Below the pieces are notes generated by a model. That model saw only the letters and a list, made by a program, of their open reading frames with translations. It was not told the origin of the DNA and made no database searches. The position numbers and the translations under genes are program-made. From Wenzhouxiangella limi (GTDB lineage Bacteria; Pseudomonadota; Gammaproteobacteria; Xanthomonadales; Wenzhouxiangellaceae): a DNA stretch of 64,000 nt. Below are positions 18,752 to 28,800 of this stretch, piece by piece. Each line of letters starts with the position of its first letter. Position 1 is the first letter of the stretch. The stretch is taken from positions 248,001-312,000 of the forward strand of contig NZ_JAAGSC010000040.1 in NCBI RefSeq assembly GCF_010499265.1, in the 5' to 3' direction.

Positions 18752-21436
18752 ATGGCAGATCAGTGGCGACATCCGGGTGACGTGGATGGAGAAGAAACGC
18801 GAGAGTGGCTGGAAGCGCTGGCGGCGGTGGTCGATCGCGACGGCCCGGAGCGGGCGCATTACCTGCTTGAGCGGATGGTGGAACTGGCGCGTCGCTCCGG
18901 CGCCCACCTGCCGTTCGATCTGACCACCGCCTATCTCAACACCATCCCGCCGCATCGCCAGCAGGGCATGCCCGGCGACGGCGAAATCGAGCACCGCATC
19001 CGCTCCATCATTCGCTGGAACGCCATGGCGATGGTGATCCGCGCCGGTCGGCGCGGCGGCGAGCTGGGCGGCCATATCGCCAGCTTTGCCTCGGCGGCGA
19101 CGCTCTACGACGTCGGCTTCAACCATTTCTTCAAGGGCCCCGATCACGAACACGGGTCGGACCTGCTCTACATCCAGGGCCACTCCTCGCCCGGCATCTA
19201 CGCCCGCGCCTTCCTCGAAGGGCGTCTGGACGAGTCGCGCCTCGACGGTTTCCGCCGCGAAGTCGATGGCCAGGGCCTGTCGTCCTACCCGCACCCGTGG
19301 CTGATGCCGGAGTTCTGGCAGATCCCGACCGTGTCGATGGGCCTGGGGCCGATCATGGCGATCTACCAGGCCCGCTTCCTGAAGTACCTGCACAATCGCG
19401 AGCTGGCCGCGACCGAGCGCCGCAAGGTCTGGTGCTTCATGGGCGACGGCGAGTGCGACGAGCCCGAGTCGCTGGGCGCGATCTCGCTGGCCGGGCGCGA
19501 AAAGCTCGACAACCTGGTGTTCGTGGTCAACTGCAACCTGCAGCGCCTGGATGGCCCGGTCAGGGGCAACGGCAAGATTATCCAGGAGCTCGAAGGCGTG
19601 TTCCGCGGGGCCGGCTGGAACGTGATCAAGGTGATCTGGGGATCGTACTGGGATCCGCTGCTGGCCCGCGACACCAAGGGCCTGCTGCGCCGGCGCATGG
19701 AAGAAGCCCTGGACGGCGATTACCAGAAATACAAGGCCAACGACGGCGCCTACGTGCGCGAGCACTTTTTCGGCGCCTACGACGAACTCAAGGAGATGGT
19801 TGCCAACCTGTCCGACGAGGACATCTGGCGCCTCAACCGCGGCGGCCACGATCCGCACAAGATTTACGCCGCCTACCACGCCGCGACCCAGCACAGCGGT
19901 CAGCCGACCGTGATCCTGGCCAAGACCATCAAGGGTTACGGCCTGGGCAAGTCCGGCGAGGGCCAGAACATCTCGCACCAGCAAAAAAAGCTCGATACCG
20001 AAGGGGTGAAGTATTTCCGCGACCGCTTCCGGGTCCCGATCCGCGACGAGCAGCTTGAGGAGGTGCCGTACTACCACCCGGGCGAGAACTCGCCCGAAAT
20101 CCAGTACCTGAAGGCGCGGCGCGAGGCGCTGGGCGGTTTTCTGCCCCAGCGCCGGGTCGACTCGCCCCGGCTGCCGATCCCCGAGCTCGATGCCTTCGAG
20201 CCGGTGACCAAGGGCTCCGGCGAGCGCGAAATCTCGACCACCATGGCGTTCGTGCGCTGCCTGACGGTGCTGCTGCGCGACAAGCAGATCGCCCGCCACG
20301 TGGTGCCCATCATCTGCGACGAGGCCCGCACCTTCGGCATGGAAGGCCTGTTTCGCCAGATCGGCATCTACGCACCGTCCGGCCAGCTTTACGAGCCGGT
20401 TGATTCCGACCAGCTGATGTACTACAAGGAAGACCGCAAGGGCCAGGTCCTGCAGGAAGGCATCACCGAGGCCGGCTCGATGAGCTCCTGGATCGCCGCG
20501 GCCACCAGCTACGCCACCAGCGGCGTGCCGATGATCCCGTTCTATACCTTCTACTCGATGTTCGGATTCCAGCGCGTCGGCGACCTGGCCTGGGCGGCCG
20601 GCGACATGCGCGCACGCGGGTTTTTGATCGGCGGCACCTCGGGGCGGACCACGCTCAACGGCGAGGGGCTGCAGCACGAGGATGGCCACAGCCATGTCCT
20701 GGCCGGCACCATTCCCAACTGCGTGACCTACGATCCGACCTTCGGCTACGAACTGGCGGTGATCATCCAGGACGGCCTCAGGCGCATGTACGCCGACTGC
20801 GAAGACGTCTATTACTACATCACCGTGCTCAACGAGAACTACGCCCATCCGGCCATGCCCGAAGGCTGCGAGGAAGGCATCCGCAGGGGCATGTACCTGC
20901 TGCGCGACTGCGGCCTGGGCACGACCGATCCGGACAAGGCGCGGGTCCAGTTCATGGGCTCCGGCGCGATCCTGCGCGAGGCGATCGCCGCGGCCGACCT
21001 GCTGGCCGACCGCTACGGCATCGACAGCGACATCTGGTCGGTGCCGAGCTTCAACGAACTGCGCCGGCAGGCCCACGCGGCCACCCGGGCCAGCCTGCTC
21101 AGGCCCGGCCAGGACGGTCCGAAACCCTACATCACCGCGCTGCTGGAGGGACGGCCGGGGCCGGTGGTCGCGGCCACCGACTACGTCCGCGCCTACGCCG
21201 ACCAGGTCCGCGAATACATTCCGCAGGACGACTACTACGTCCTCGGTACCGACGGTTTCGGGCGCTCGGACACGCGCGAGAACCTGCGCCGCTTCTTTGA
21301 GGTGGACCGCAATCACATCGCCTGGACCGCCCTGGTCGGCCTGAATCGCCGCGGCCAGTTCAGCGATGCCGACCTGGCCGAAGCGCGCAACGACCTGGCG
21401 ATTGATCCGGACAAGCCGTTTCCGCCTTCGGTGTGA
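18752..21436 (+). CDS. aceE: Pyruvate dehydrogenase E1 component (homodimeric type)
   Basis: AceE decarboxylates pyruvate with thiamine diphosphate and acylates the lipoyl arm of E2. I place the start at the ATG at 18752 (894 residues) because MADQWRHPGDVDGEETREWL aligns with the start of known AceE proteins and a purine-rich GGTAGAGAA precedes it; an upstream ATG at 18695 would add 19 atypical residues. The ThDP motif begins GDGECDEPES (near residue 232) and continues to NCNLQRLDGPVRGN. Blocks such as GEGLQHEDGHSH and FEVDRNHIAW are typical of the family. It leads the aceE-aceF-lpd set, with a 34-base gap to aceF. Confidence 0.97.
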   Translation: MADQWRHPGDVDGEETREWLEALAAVVDRDGPERAHYLLERMVELARRSGAHLPFDLTTAYLNTIPPHRQQGMPGDGEIEHRIRSIIRWNAMAMVIRAGRRGGELGGHIASFASAATLYDVGFNHFFKGPDHEHGSDLLYIQGHSSPGIYARAFLEGRLDESRLDGFRREVDGQGLSSYPHPWLMPEFWQIPTVSMGLGPIMAIYQARFLKYLHNRELAATERRKVWCFMGDGECDEPESLGAISLAGREKLDNLVFVVNCNLQRLDGPVRGNGKIIQELEGVFRGAGWNVIKVIWGSYWDPLLARDTKGLLRRRMEEALDGDYQKYKANDGAYVREHFFGAYDELKEMVANLSDEDIWRLNRGGHDPHKIYAAYHAATQHSGQPTVILAKTIKGYGLGKSGEGQNISHQQKKLDTEGVKYFRDRFRVPIRDEQLEEVPYYHPGENSPEIQYLKARREALGGFLPQRRVDSPRLPIPELDAFEPVTKGSGEREISTTMAFVRCLTVLLRDKQIARHVVPIICDEARTFGMEGLFRQIGIYAPSGQLYEPVDSDQLMYYKEDRKGQVLQEGITEAGSMSSWIAAATSYATSGVPMIPFYTFYSMFGFQRVGDLAWAAGDMRARGFLIGGTSGRTTLNGEGLQHEDGHSHVLAGTIPNCVTYDPTFGYELAVIIQDGLRRMYADCEDVYYYITVLNENYAHPAMPEGCEEGIRRGMYLLRDCGLGTTDPDKARVQFMGSGAILREAIAAADLLADRYGIDSDIWSVPSFNELRRQAHAATRASLLRPGQDGPKPYITALLEGRPGPVVAATDYVRAYADQVREYIPQDDYYVLGTDGFGRSDTRENLRRFFEVDRNHIAWTALVGLNRRGQFSDADLAEARNDLAIDPDKPFPPSV

Positions 21437-21470
21437 AGGCCCGTCCTGCTGCGAACATGGGAATTAGCTG

Positions 21471-21705
21471 ATGAGTAATCGACACGATATCCGCATCCCC
21501 GATATCGGCGACTTCGAGCAGGTGCCGGTGATCGAGATCCTGGTGGCCGAAGGCGATACGGTCGAGGCCGAGCAGTCGCTGATCACGCTGGAGTCGGACA
21601 AGGCGACCATGGACGTGCCCTCGCCCGGGTCGGGCAAGCTGGTCAAGCTGAGCGTCGCCGAAGGCGACCAGGTCTCCGAGGGCGACGTCATCGGCGTGCT
21701 CGAGA
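21471..21705 (+). repeat. Lipoyl-domain direct repeat, copy A (in aceF)
   Basis: This segment and 22969-23203 are direct repeats with high nucleotide identity, including a perfectly identical run of more than 50 bases around the lipoyl-lysine codon. The copies lie 1,498 bases apart in the same orientation and reading frame. Confidence 0.9.
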
Positions 21706-22943
21706 GCGACGCCGAGGAGGCAGGGGATTCATCAGCGTCGTCGGATTCGTCCGGCTCATCGGGCGCGCCGGATTCATCGCAACGCCCGCCAGCCTCGGAC
21801 TCTGGCGAAGATTCGGGTGACGATTCAGGCAGCGATTCGGCCCGGCCCGAAACCGAAAGCGACGGGCAGGCCACCGCCAGCGACGCTGACCGCCTCAGCC
21901 GCCGCGAGAGCGAAGCCGCTGACAGGCCGCAGCGGCCGCAAAGCCTTAGAGGAGAGCAGGACATTCCCGGCTGGGAAGACGGCCTGCCGCCGCCGCCGGT
22001 GCCCTTCGACGAGATGGATCGCGACCCCGGATCGCTTGCCCACGCCTCGCCGTCGGTGCGCAAGCTCGCGCGCGAGCTCGGCGTTGACTTAAGCCGGGTC
22101 GAAGGCTCCGGGCGCAAGGGGCGGATCACGGCCGAGGACCTCAAGCAGCACGTCAAGTCGAAGATGCGCGGTGACGCTGCGCCGGCCGCGTCCGGTGCCG
22201 GTTTGCCGGATCTGCCCGCCGCGCCATCGGTGGATTTTTCGAAGTTCGGCGCGGTCGAGGAAAAACCGCTGTCGCGCATCCAGAAGATCTCCGGTCCCAC
22301 CCTGCACCGCAACTGGGTCTCGATTCCGCACGTGACCCAGTTCGACGAGGCCGACATCACCGAGATGGAAGCCTTCCGCAAGGACAGTCAGAAAACCGCC
22401 GAGCAGGCCGGCACCAAGATGACGCCGCTGGTGTTTCTGATCAAGGCGGTGGTGGCGGCGCTGAAGCGCTTTCCGCAGGTCAACGCCTCGCTTTCGGCCA
22501 GCGGCGAGAGCCTGATCCACAAGCACTATTTCCACGTCGGCGTCGCCGTGGACACGCCCAATGGCCTGGTCGTGCCGGTCTTGCGCGACTGCGATCAAAA
22601 GGGGCTGCTCGAGCTTGCGCTGGAGTTGACCGACCTGTCGGGCCGGGCCCGCGACGGCAAGCTCAAAAGCGAGGAGATGAAAGGCGGCTGCTTTACCATC
22701 TCCAGCCTCGGCGGCATCGGCGGGACCGCTTTCACGCCCATCATCAACGCCCCCGAGCTGGCCATTCTCGGCGTCTCGCGGGCCGAAACGAAACCGGTCT
22801 GGAACGGCGAGCGCTTCGAGCCCAGACTGAAGCTTCCGCTGTCGCTGTCCTACGATCACCGCGTCATCGACGGCGCCGCCGCCGCCCGCTTCACCCGCTA
22901 CCTGGCCGAGCAGCTCGAGGACCTGCGGCGGTTGCTGCTTTGA
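21471..22943 (+). CDS. aceF: Pyruvate dehydrogenase E2, dihydrolipoamide acetyltransferase
   Basis: E2 transfers acetyl groups from the lipoyl arm to CoA and forms the complex core. The 490 residues hold a single N-terminal lipoyl domain (1-80, lipoyl-Lys in ESDKATMDV), a long flexible linker (about 80-165), a peripheral-subunit-binding domain (about 187-222, SVRKLARELGVDLSRVEGSG) and the catalytic domain ending in YDHRVIDGAAAARF (His and Asp of the active site). The linker is Ser/Asp/Glu-rich rather than the usual Ala/Pro-rich, which is unusual. Only one lipoyl domain is on E2, but a near copy is fused to the downstream E3. Confidence 0.96.
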   Translation: MSNRHDIRIPDIGDFEQVPVIEILVAEGDTVEAEQSLITLESDKATMDVPSPGSGKLVKLSVAEGDQVSEGDVIGVLESDAEEAGDSSASSDSSGSSGAPDSSQRPPASDSGEDSGDDSGSDSARPETESDGQATASDADRLSRRESEAADRPQRPQSLRGEQDIPGWEDGLPPPPVPFDEMDRDPGSLAHASPSVRKLARELGVDLSRVEGSGRKGRITAEDLKQHVKSKMRGDAAPAASGAGLPDLPAAPSVDFSKFGAVEEKPLSRIQKISGPTLHRNWVSIPHVTQFDEADITEMEAFRKDSQKTAEQAGTKMTPLVFLIKAVVAALKRFPQVNASLSASGESLIHKHYFHVGVAVDTPNGLVVPVLRDCDQKGLLELALELTDLSGRARDGKLKSEEMKGGCFTISSLGGIGGTAFTPIINAPELAILGVSRAETKPVWNGERFEPRLKLPLSLSYDHRVIDGAAAARFTRYLAEQLEDLRRLLL

Positions 22944-22968
22944 TTTTGCGAAACAGCTTGGAAATCTG

Positions 22969-23203
22969 ATGAGTAATCGACAGGAAATCCGCATCCCCGC
23001 TATCGGCGACTTCGAGCAGGTGCCGGTGATCGAAGTCCTGGTTGCCGAGGGCGATGTGGTCGAGGCCGAGCAGTCGCTGATCACGCTGGAGTCGGACAAG
23101 GCGACCATGGATGTGCCGGCGCCGGGATCGGGCAAGCTCGTCGAACTGACCGTTGCCGAGGGCGACAAGGTCTCCGAAGGCGACGTGATCGGGGTGCTGG
23201 AGG
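22969..23203 (+). repeat. Lipoyl-domain direct repeat, copy B (in lpdA)
   Basis: This is the second copy of the repeat at 21471-21705. Identity falls off after about 235 bases, at the start of each linker, so the repeat unit is exactly the lipoyl domain. Confidence 0.9.
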
Positions 23204-24756
23204 CGGGCTCTGAAGATGAGGGAGCAGGGGCCAGGGACCAGCGCTCAGGCGACGAGGTCTCTGAAGACGGGTCGGCTGGCATAGCCGAGGAAGCGCAGAC
23301 CGACCCTGCCGCCGCGCCGGCGAGCGCCGGCCGGAAACCGGACAGCGATTCGTTCGACTTCGACCTGGTTGTACTCGGCTCCGGCCCCGGCGGCTACACC
23401 GCCGCCTTTCGCGCCGCCGATCTGGGCCTGAAGGTGGCCCTGATCGAGCGCTATTCGAGCCTGGGGGGTGTGTGTCTGAACGTCGGCTGTATCCCGTCCA
23501 AGGCCTTGCTGCACGTCGGCCAGGTGATCGACTCGGCTGCCCGCATGGCCGACCACGGCGTACGTTTTGGCGAACCGGACATCGATCTGGATATCCTGCG
23601 CGACTACAAAAATGGCGTGGTCGGCAAGCTGACCAAGGGTCTGGCGGGCATGGCCAGCAAGCGCTCGGTCGAAGTCATCCAGGGGACGGGCTGTTTTGTC
23701 GACCCACACCGCATCGAAGTCGAACACGACGGCGAAGCGCGGACGGTTTCGTTTGCCCGCTGCATCATCGCCGCCGGATCGCGGGTGATCCAGATTCCCG
23801 GCATTCCTGACGACGATGCGCGCGTGATGGATTCGACCGGGGCGCTGGAGCTGCACGACATTCCGGACCGGCTGCTGGTGATCGGCGGCGGCATCATCGG
23901 CCTGGAAATGGCCTGCGTCTACCGCGCCCTGGGCGCCCGCGTCACCGTGGTCGAGTTGCTGGACCAGCTCATGGCCGGGGCCGATGCTGACCTGGTAAGG
24001 CCGCTTCATCAGCACATGAAAAAGCTCGGCGTGCGGTTCCTGCTGGGCACCAGGGTGACCGGCGTGGAAGCCGGCGAGCAGGGCCTGGATGCCCACTTCG
24101 AGGGTCCGCAGGCTCCGGAGCGCGATGAGTTCGACCGCGTGCTGGTTTCGGTCGGACGCCGGCCCAACGGCGACCGCATCGGCGCCGACCGGGCGGGGCT
24201 GGACGTCGACGAGCGCGGCTTCATCGCCGTCGACGGCCAGATGCGGACCCATCTCGAGCATATCTTTGCCATCGGCGACATCGTCGGCCAGCCGATGCTC
24301 GCGCACAAGGCCAGCTACGAGGGCAAGATCGCCGCCGAGGTCGCCGCCGGCCACAAGCGCGCCGCCGACGCGCGCGCCATTCCGTCGGTGGCCTACACCG
24401 ACCCGGAAGTCGCCTGGGTGGGTCTGACCGAAACCCAGGCCAAAAAGGAAGGGCTGGACTACGGCGTCGGCAAGTTCCCCTGGGCAGCGTCGGGTCGCGC
24501 GCTGGGCATGGACCGATCCGAGGGCTTCACCAAGCTGATCTTCGACAAAAAATCCGGCCGCCTGGTCGGGGCCGGCGTGGTCGGCGTGCACGCCGGTGAC
24601 CTGATCGGCGAGCTGACCCTGGCCCTGGAGATGGGCTGCGACGCCGCCGACATCGGTCTGACCATTCATCCGCACCCGACCCTGTCGGAATCGGTGATGA
24701 TGGCGGCCGAAGTGTACGAGGGCACCATTACCGACCTCTACCTGGGCCGCAAGTAG
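22969..24756 (+). CDS. lpdA: Dihydrolipoamide dehydrogenase (E3) with N-terminal lipoyl domain
   Basis: E3 reoxidises dihydrolipoamide using FAD and NAD+. Residues 1-80 are a lipoyl domain almost identical to that of E2, with the lipoyl-lysine motif DKATMDV. A 40-residue acidic linker follows. From about residue 125 the flavoprotein begins: VVLGSGPGGYTAAFRAADLG, the redox disulphide GGVCLNVGCIPSKALL near 165, the NAD-binding GGGIIGLEMA near 307, and the C-terminal HPHPTLSESV with the catalytic His. The 595 residues equal a standard E3 plus the fusion. Lipoyl-E3 fusions are known in some beta- and gammaproteobacteria. AceE, AceF and this protein form one complex. Confidence 0.96.
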   Translation: MSNRQEIRIPAIGDFEQVPVIEVLVAEGDVVEAEQSLITLESDKATMDVPAPGSGKLVELTVAEGDKVSEGDVIGVLEAGSEDEGAGARDQRSGDEVSEDGSAGIAEEAQTDPAAAPASAGRKPDSDSFDFDLVVLGSGPGGYTAAFRAADLGLKVALIERYSSLGGVCLNVGCIPSKALLHVGQVIDSAARMADHGVRFGEPDIDLDILRDYKNGVVGKLTKGLAGMASKRSVEVIQGTGCFVDPHRIEVEHDGEARTVSFARCIIAAGSRVIQIPGIPDDDARVMDSTGALELHDIPDRLLVIGGGIIGLEMACVYRALGARVTVVELLDQLMAGADADLVRPLHQHMKKLGVRFLLGTRVTGVEAGEQGLDAHFEGPQAPERDEFDRVLVSVGRRPNGDRIGADRAGLDVDERGFIAVDGQMRTHLEHIFAIGDIVGQPMLAHKASYEGKIAAEVAAGHKRAADARAIPSVAYTDPEVAWVGLTETQAKKEGLDYGVGKFPWAASGRALGMDRSEGFTKLIFDKKSGRLVGAGVVGVHAGDLIGELTLALEMGCDAADIGLTIHPHPTLSESVMMAAEVYEGTITDLYLGRK

Positions 24757-24862
24757 GTCCCCCCCAAATGGGCCGGGGGCCGGCAAAGAACCACCAGCGT
24801 CATCGCGCCATCGAGAGTGCGGTGCTATTCTTCTTCGGCCCTGAAAAACCGTTGTCGATCCC

Positions 24863-25864
24863 GTGTACTACGCTGCCGCCTGCCAGACCGATTTTCCCGC
24901 CCCGCGCCACCGCGACGAGATCGCCGAACGCGTGCGCCGCATGGCCGAGATCATCGAGCAGACCATCATCGGCTACGAGCCGTTTTTCGACGTTCGCCTG
25001 CTCGTTTTCCCGGAGTTTGCCCACACCGTACCCATTCATGACAACGTCGAACGGTTACTTGAAGATATCGCCGTGGAGCTGCCGAACGAGCATACGGCAG
25101 TGTATGAGCGCCTCGCCCGTCAGTACGGCTGCTACATCCAGACCGGCAGCTTCCTCGAGCGGGATCCGGCCTGGCCGGGACATGTTTTCAACGCTACGCT
25201 GCTGATCGGTCCTGAAGGCATCCTGGCAAAGTACCGCAAGGTCAATACCTGGATTCCCTGGGAAGTGCACACCAGCCCGCACGACCTGCCGGACTATCCC
25301 GACGATCCTTTTCCCGTGGTCGAGACGGAGCTGGGCCGGATGGGCGTGGCGATCTGCTACGACTGGCTGTTCCCCGAGACCATCCGCGAGCTGTCTTTTC
25401 GCGGCGCCGAGGTGCTGATTCGGGTGTCGGCCTACATGGATCCCTGGGGCACGGCCGAACCGATGAACTGGTGGACGCTGGTCAACCGCACGCGGGCGCT
25501 TGAAAATACCGCCTACGTGGTGGCCGCCAACCAGGGCGCGCAGATGCATCACTACCCGCCGTTTTCCTGGCCGGGCGGCTCCATGGTGGTCGACTACGAT
25601 GGTCGCATCCTGGCCCAGGCCGACCCCGGCCCCGGCGAGAAAGTTGTGGTGGCCCCGATCGACCTTGAGCGCCTGCGCGCCGAGCGCGAGCGCCGCCTGG
25701 GACACGATACCCGGGCGCATTATCGGTCTGAAATCCATGCCTACTACAGTCGGTCCTCGCTCGCCCCGGGCGGCGATCGGGCGCCGACCATCGATGGCCT
25801 GAAAGACCGCATCCGGCAGTCCAAGCAGCGCGGTCCATCAACACGAGGAAAAAACAAGCCGTGA
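24863..25864 (+). CDS. Carbon-nitrogen hydrolase (nitrilase superfamily)
   Basis: The 333 residues carry the Glu-Lys-Cys triad of the superfamily: Glu51 in VFPEFAH, Lys126 in KYRKVN and Cys165 in AICYDWLFPE. Such enzymes hydrolyse amides, carbamoyl amines or nitriles; the sequence looks more like an amidase or carbamoylase than a true nitrilase, but the substrate cannot be named. The start is GTG (MYYAAACQTDF), with no clear ribosome site. The last bases overlap the GTG of the following TPR/FG-GAP gene (GTGA), so it is coupled to the accessory cluster. There is no signal peptide, so it is cytoplasmic. The 106 bases upstream contain no gene. Confidence 0.85.
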   Translation: MYYAAACQTDFPAPRHRDEIAERVRRMAEIIEQTIIGYEPFFDVRLLVFPEFAHTVPIHDNVERLLEDIAVELPNEHTAVYERLARQYGCYIQTGSFLERDPAWPGHVFNATLLIGPEGILAKYRKVNTWIPWEVHTSPHDLPDYPDDPFPVVETELGRMGVAICYDWLFPETIRELSFRGAEVLIRVSAYMDPWGTAEPMNWWTLVNRTRALENTAYVVAANQGAQMHHYPPFSWPGGSMVVDYDGRILAQADPGPGEKVVVAPIDLERLRAERERRLGHDTRAHYRSEIHAYYSRSSLAPGGDRAPTIDGLKDRIRQSKQRGPSTRGKNKP

Positions 25865-28800
25865 ATCGAATTGTTTGGGCGCTGTGCGCGCTCGCGCTGA
25901 TCGCAGGCTGCGAAAGCGGCGAACGCGGATCATCGGGCGCGGACTTGACCGCAGAGCAGATCGACCGCAACAACCGCGGCGTGGCCCTGATGGGTCAGTA
26001 CCGCAACGAGGATGCCCGCGAAGTCTTTGCCGAACTGCTCGTCGAGCAGCCCGACTGGACCGATGTCGAGGTCAACCTGGCTATCGCCATTCTCAATCGT
26101 CAGCGCGAAGGCGACGAGCTGGTCGCCCTGGAGATCGTCGAGCGCATTCTGCAGGACCACCCCGACCACGTTCGCGCCCGCTATATCGCCGGCCTGATGC
26201 GGTTCTACATCGGCGATACCCAGCCGGCGCTGGATCATCTGCAGCGGGTGCTTGCGGCCGCGCCCGACGATGCCCACGTCGCCTACTTCACCGCCCAGGC
26301 CTACAGCCAGCTCGGCGATAACGAGGCCGCGCTGGCGCTCTACCAGCGCGCTATCGAACTCGATCCTTACCTGCGCAGTGCCTACTACGGCGCCGCGCTG
26401 GCCCATCGCCAGCTGGGCAACGCCGACGCCGCGCGCGAAATGCTGGGGATCTACCAGCGCTTCGAGAACAACCCGCGCGCCCAGCTGGCCGAGTTCGTCT
26501 ATACCCGAAAGGGCCCGCTGGCCGAAGCGCTGGCCGTGGACCGGCCCGATGCCGAGGAGCGGATCCGCGATCCCGACGGCGGGCTGTTTGCCTCCGCTGT
26601 CGACCTCCTGGCGCTACCCTCCGAACTGGCCGCGCCCAGCCTCACCGTGGCCGACATCAGCGGCTCGGGCGAGCTCGATGTGCTGGTGGCCGGCGGCGCC
26701 GGGCAGGGTAACGTCGTCGTTGGGCAGCGCGACGGCGAGCTGCGCGCTGAGCCCGGCCACCCGTTGGCCGGCATCGACTCGGTGACCGCCGCCCTCTGGG
26801 GCGATATCGACAACGACGGCATCCTCGATGTCCTGCTGTGCCGCGACGGCCCCAATCGCCTGCTCGCCGGCAGCGGCTGGACCGACGCGCCCGCCGCGGC
26901 CGATCTGGCCGATCCCTCGGCGTGCCGCGACGGCGCGGTGCTGGACGCCGACCACGACGGCGATCTGGACCTGTTCGTGGTCAATGCCGACGGCGCCAAC
27001 GAACTGTTCAACAACAACCTGGACGGCAGCTTCCGTCGCCTCAGCCGGGAAAGCGAGGCCGACCTCGGCGGCGGCGCGCGCGCCAGCCGGCAGGTGCTGG
27101 CGGCGGATCTGGACGCCGACCGCGACGCCGACCTGGTGATCCTGCACGAGCAACCGCCGCACCAGGTGCTGCGCAACGACCGCCTGTGGCGCTACGAGTC
27201 TGCGCCCGGCTTTGCCGCGTTCGAGGCCGCGCCCTTGCTGGCCGTCACCGCGGCGGATTTCGCCGCCAGCGGTCAGGTCAGCCTGGTTACCATCGATACC
27301 GTCGGCCAGCTCCAGCACTGGCAGCCCGATGAGGCCGGCGTGTGGCAGGCCCGGACGCTGACCGAGATCGCGCTAGCCCAGCCCGATAGCGTGGCCCTGG
27401 CCGCGGTCGACTTCGACGGCTCCGGGCGGCCCGACCTGCTGGTCCAGCACGCCGGCGGGTTCGAGGTCCTGAATGTAAGCGCCCAGGGCGAAGTCGAACG
27501 CCGCCATGACGAGGCCGTGGAGCTGCTGGCGCTTGCGCCCATCCTGCTGGAGCCCGAGCGCGGCCCCGCCCTGGTCGGCGTGGTGGCCGAAGACGGCGTA
27601 CGCCAGCTGCGGCTGTGGCCGGCCGGCAGCGGCCGGCACGGCTTCGTCGCCATCGCTCCCAGCGGCATGACCGACCGCGGCGAAGGCATGCGATCCAACG
27701 CCTCGGGCATCGGCACCGGGGTGATGCTGCGCACGGGCTCGCGCTGGTCGATCTTCGATACCTTCGATCGTCACAGCGCGCCGGGTCAGAGCCTGCAGCC
27801 GCTGGCCATCGGTCTGGGCGGAGACGACCGCGCCGATTTCGTCAAGCTGTTCTGGTCCGACGGCGTGCTGCAGACCGAAATGGACCTGGCCGCCGGGCAG
27901 GTCCACCGGATCTCCGAACTGCAGCGCCAGCTGGCCAGTTGCCCGGTGCTGTTTGCCTGGAACGGCGAGCGCCATGAGTTCGTCAGCGACCTGCTCGGCG
28001 TGGCCGGGATCGGTTTCCTGCGCGAGCCGGGACGGTATTCCGAGCCGCGGCCGTGGGAGTACTTTCTGTTTCCCGAGGGCAGCATCGCCCCGCGCGAGGG
28101 CCGCTACGAGATCAAGATCGCCGAGCCCATGGAGGAGATCGCCTACATCGACTCAGCCCAGCTGCACGTGGTCGATCTGCCGGCGGGCTGGCAGGTCACC
28201 CTCGACGAGCGCATGTTCACCGGCGGCGGGCCGGAGCCGACCGGCGCCAGGGTGTTTTACCGCGACGAGCGCGTGATTGAGCCGGTGCGTGCCATCGACG
28301 GGCGCGGCCGGGTCGTCACCGCCGAGGTGCTGGCGGCCGATTTCGTGGCCGCACCGCCGGGCGCGCCGGACGCGCGCTTCCTCGGTCGGCTGGCCGAAGA
28401 TCACGTGTTGACCCTGGAGTTCGACCGGGTGATCAACCCGCCCGATGCCCGGCCGCGGTTGCTGGCTTCCGGCTGGGTCGAGTATCCTTACTCGCAGACC
28501 GTTTTCGCTGCCTGGCAGGCCGGCGCCGCCTATCGTCCGCCCAGCCTGGAGGCGTTCGCTGACGGCCGCTGGCAGCCGGTGTTCGAGCATTTCGGCTATC
28601 CGGCCGGCATGCCGCGCGAGATGTCGCTGGCGCTGGACGCGCTGCCGGCCGGCACCACCGCCTTGCGCATTCGCGGCAACTGGGAGGTCTACTGGGACCG
28701 GCTGGCGGTGGTCCACACCGAGGAGCCGGATGCCGTGGAGGTTCACGCGCTGGAGCTGGCCCAGGCGCGCCTGGCGCGAACCGGCTTTGCTCGCCGGGAC

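Noticed and set aside
18458-21316. A 952-codon open frame antisense to aceE
   Set aside because: It is the reverse-strand shadow of a highly conserved gene; no ribosome site or known domain supports it.
24757-24780. C-run/G-run near the lpd stop as a terminator
   Set aside because: The pairing is interrupted and no T-run follows.
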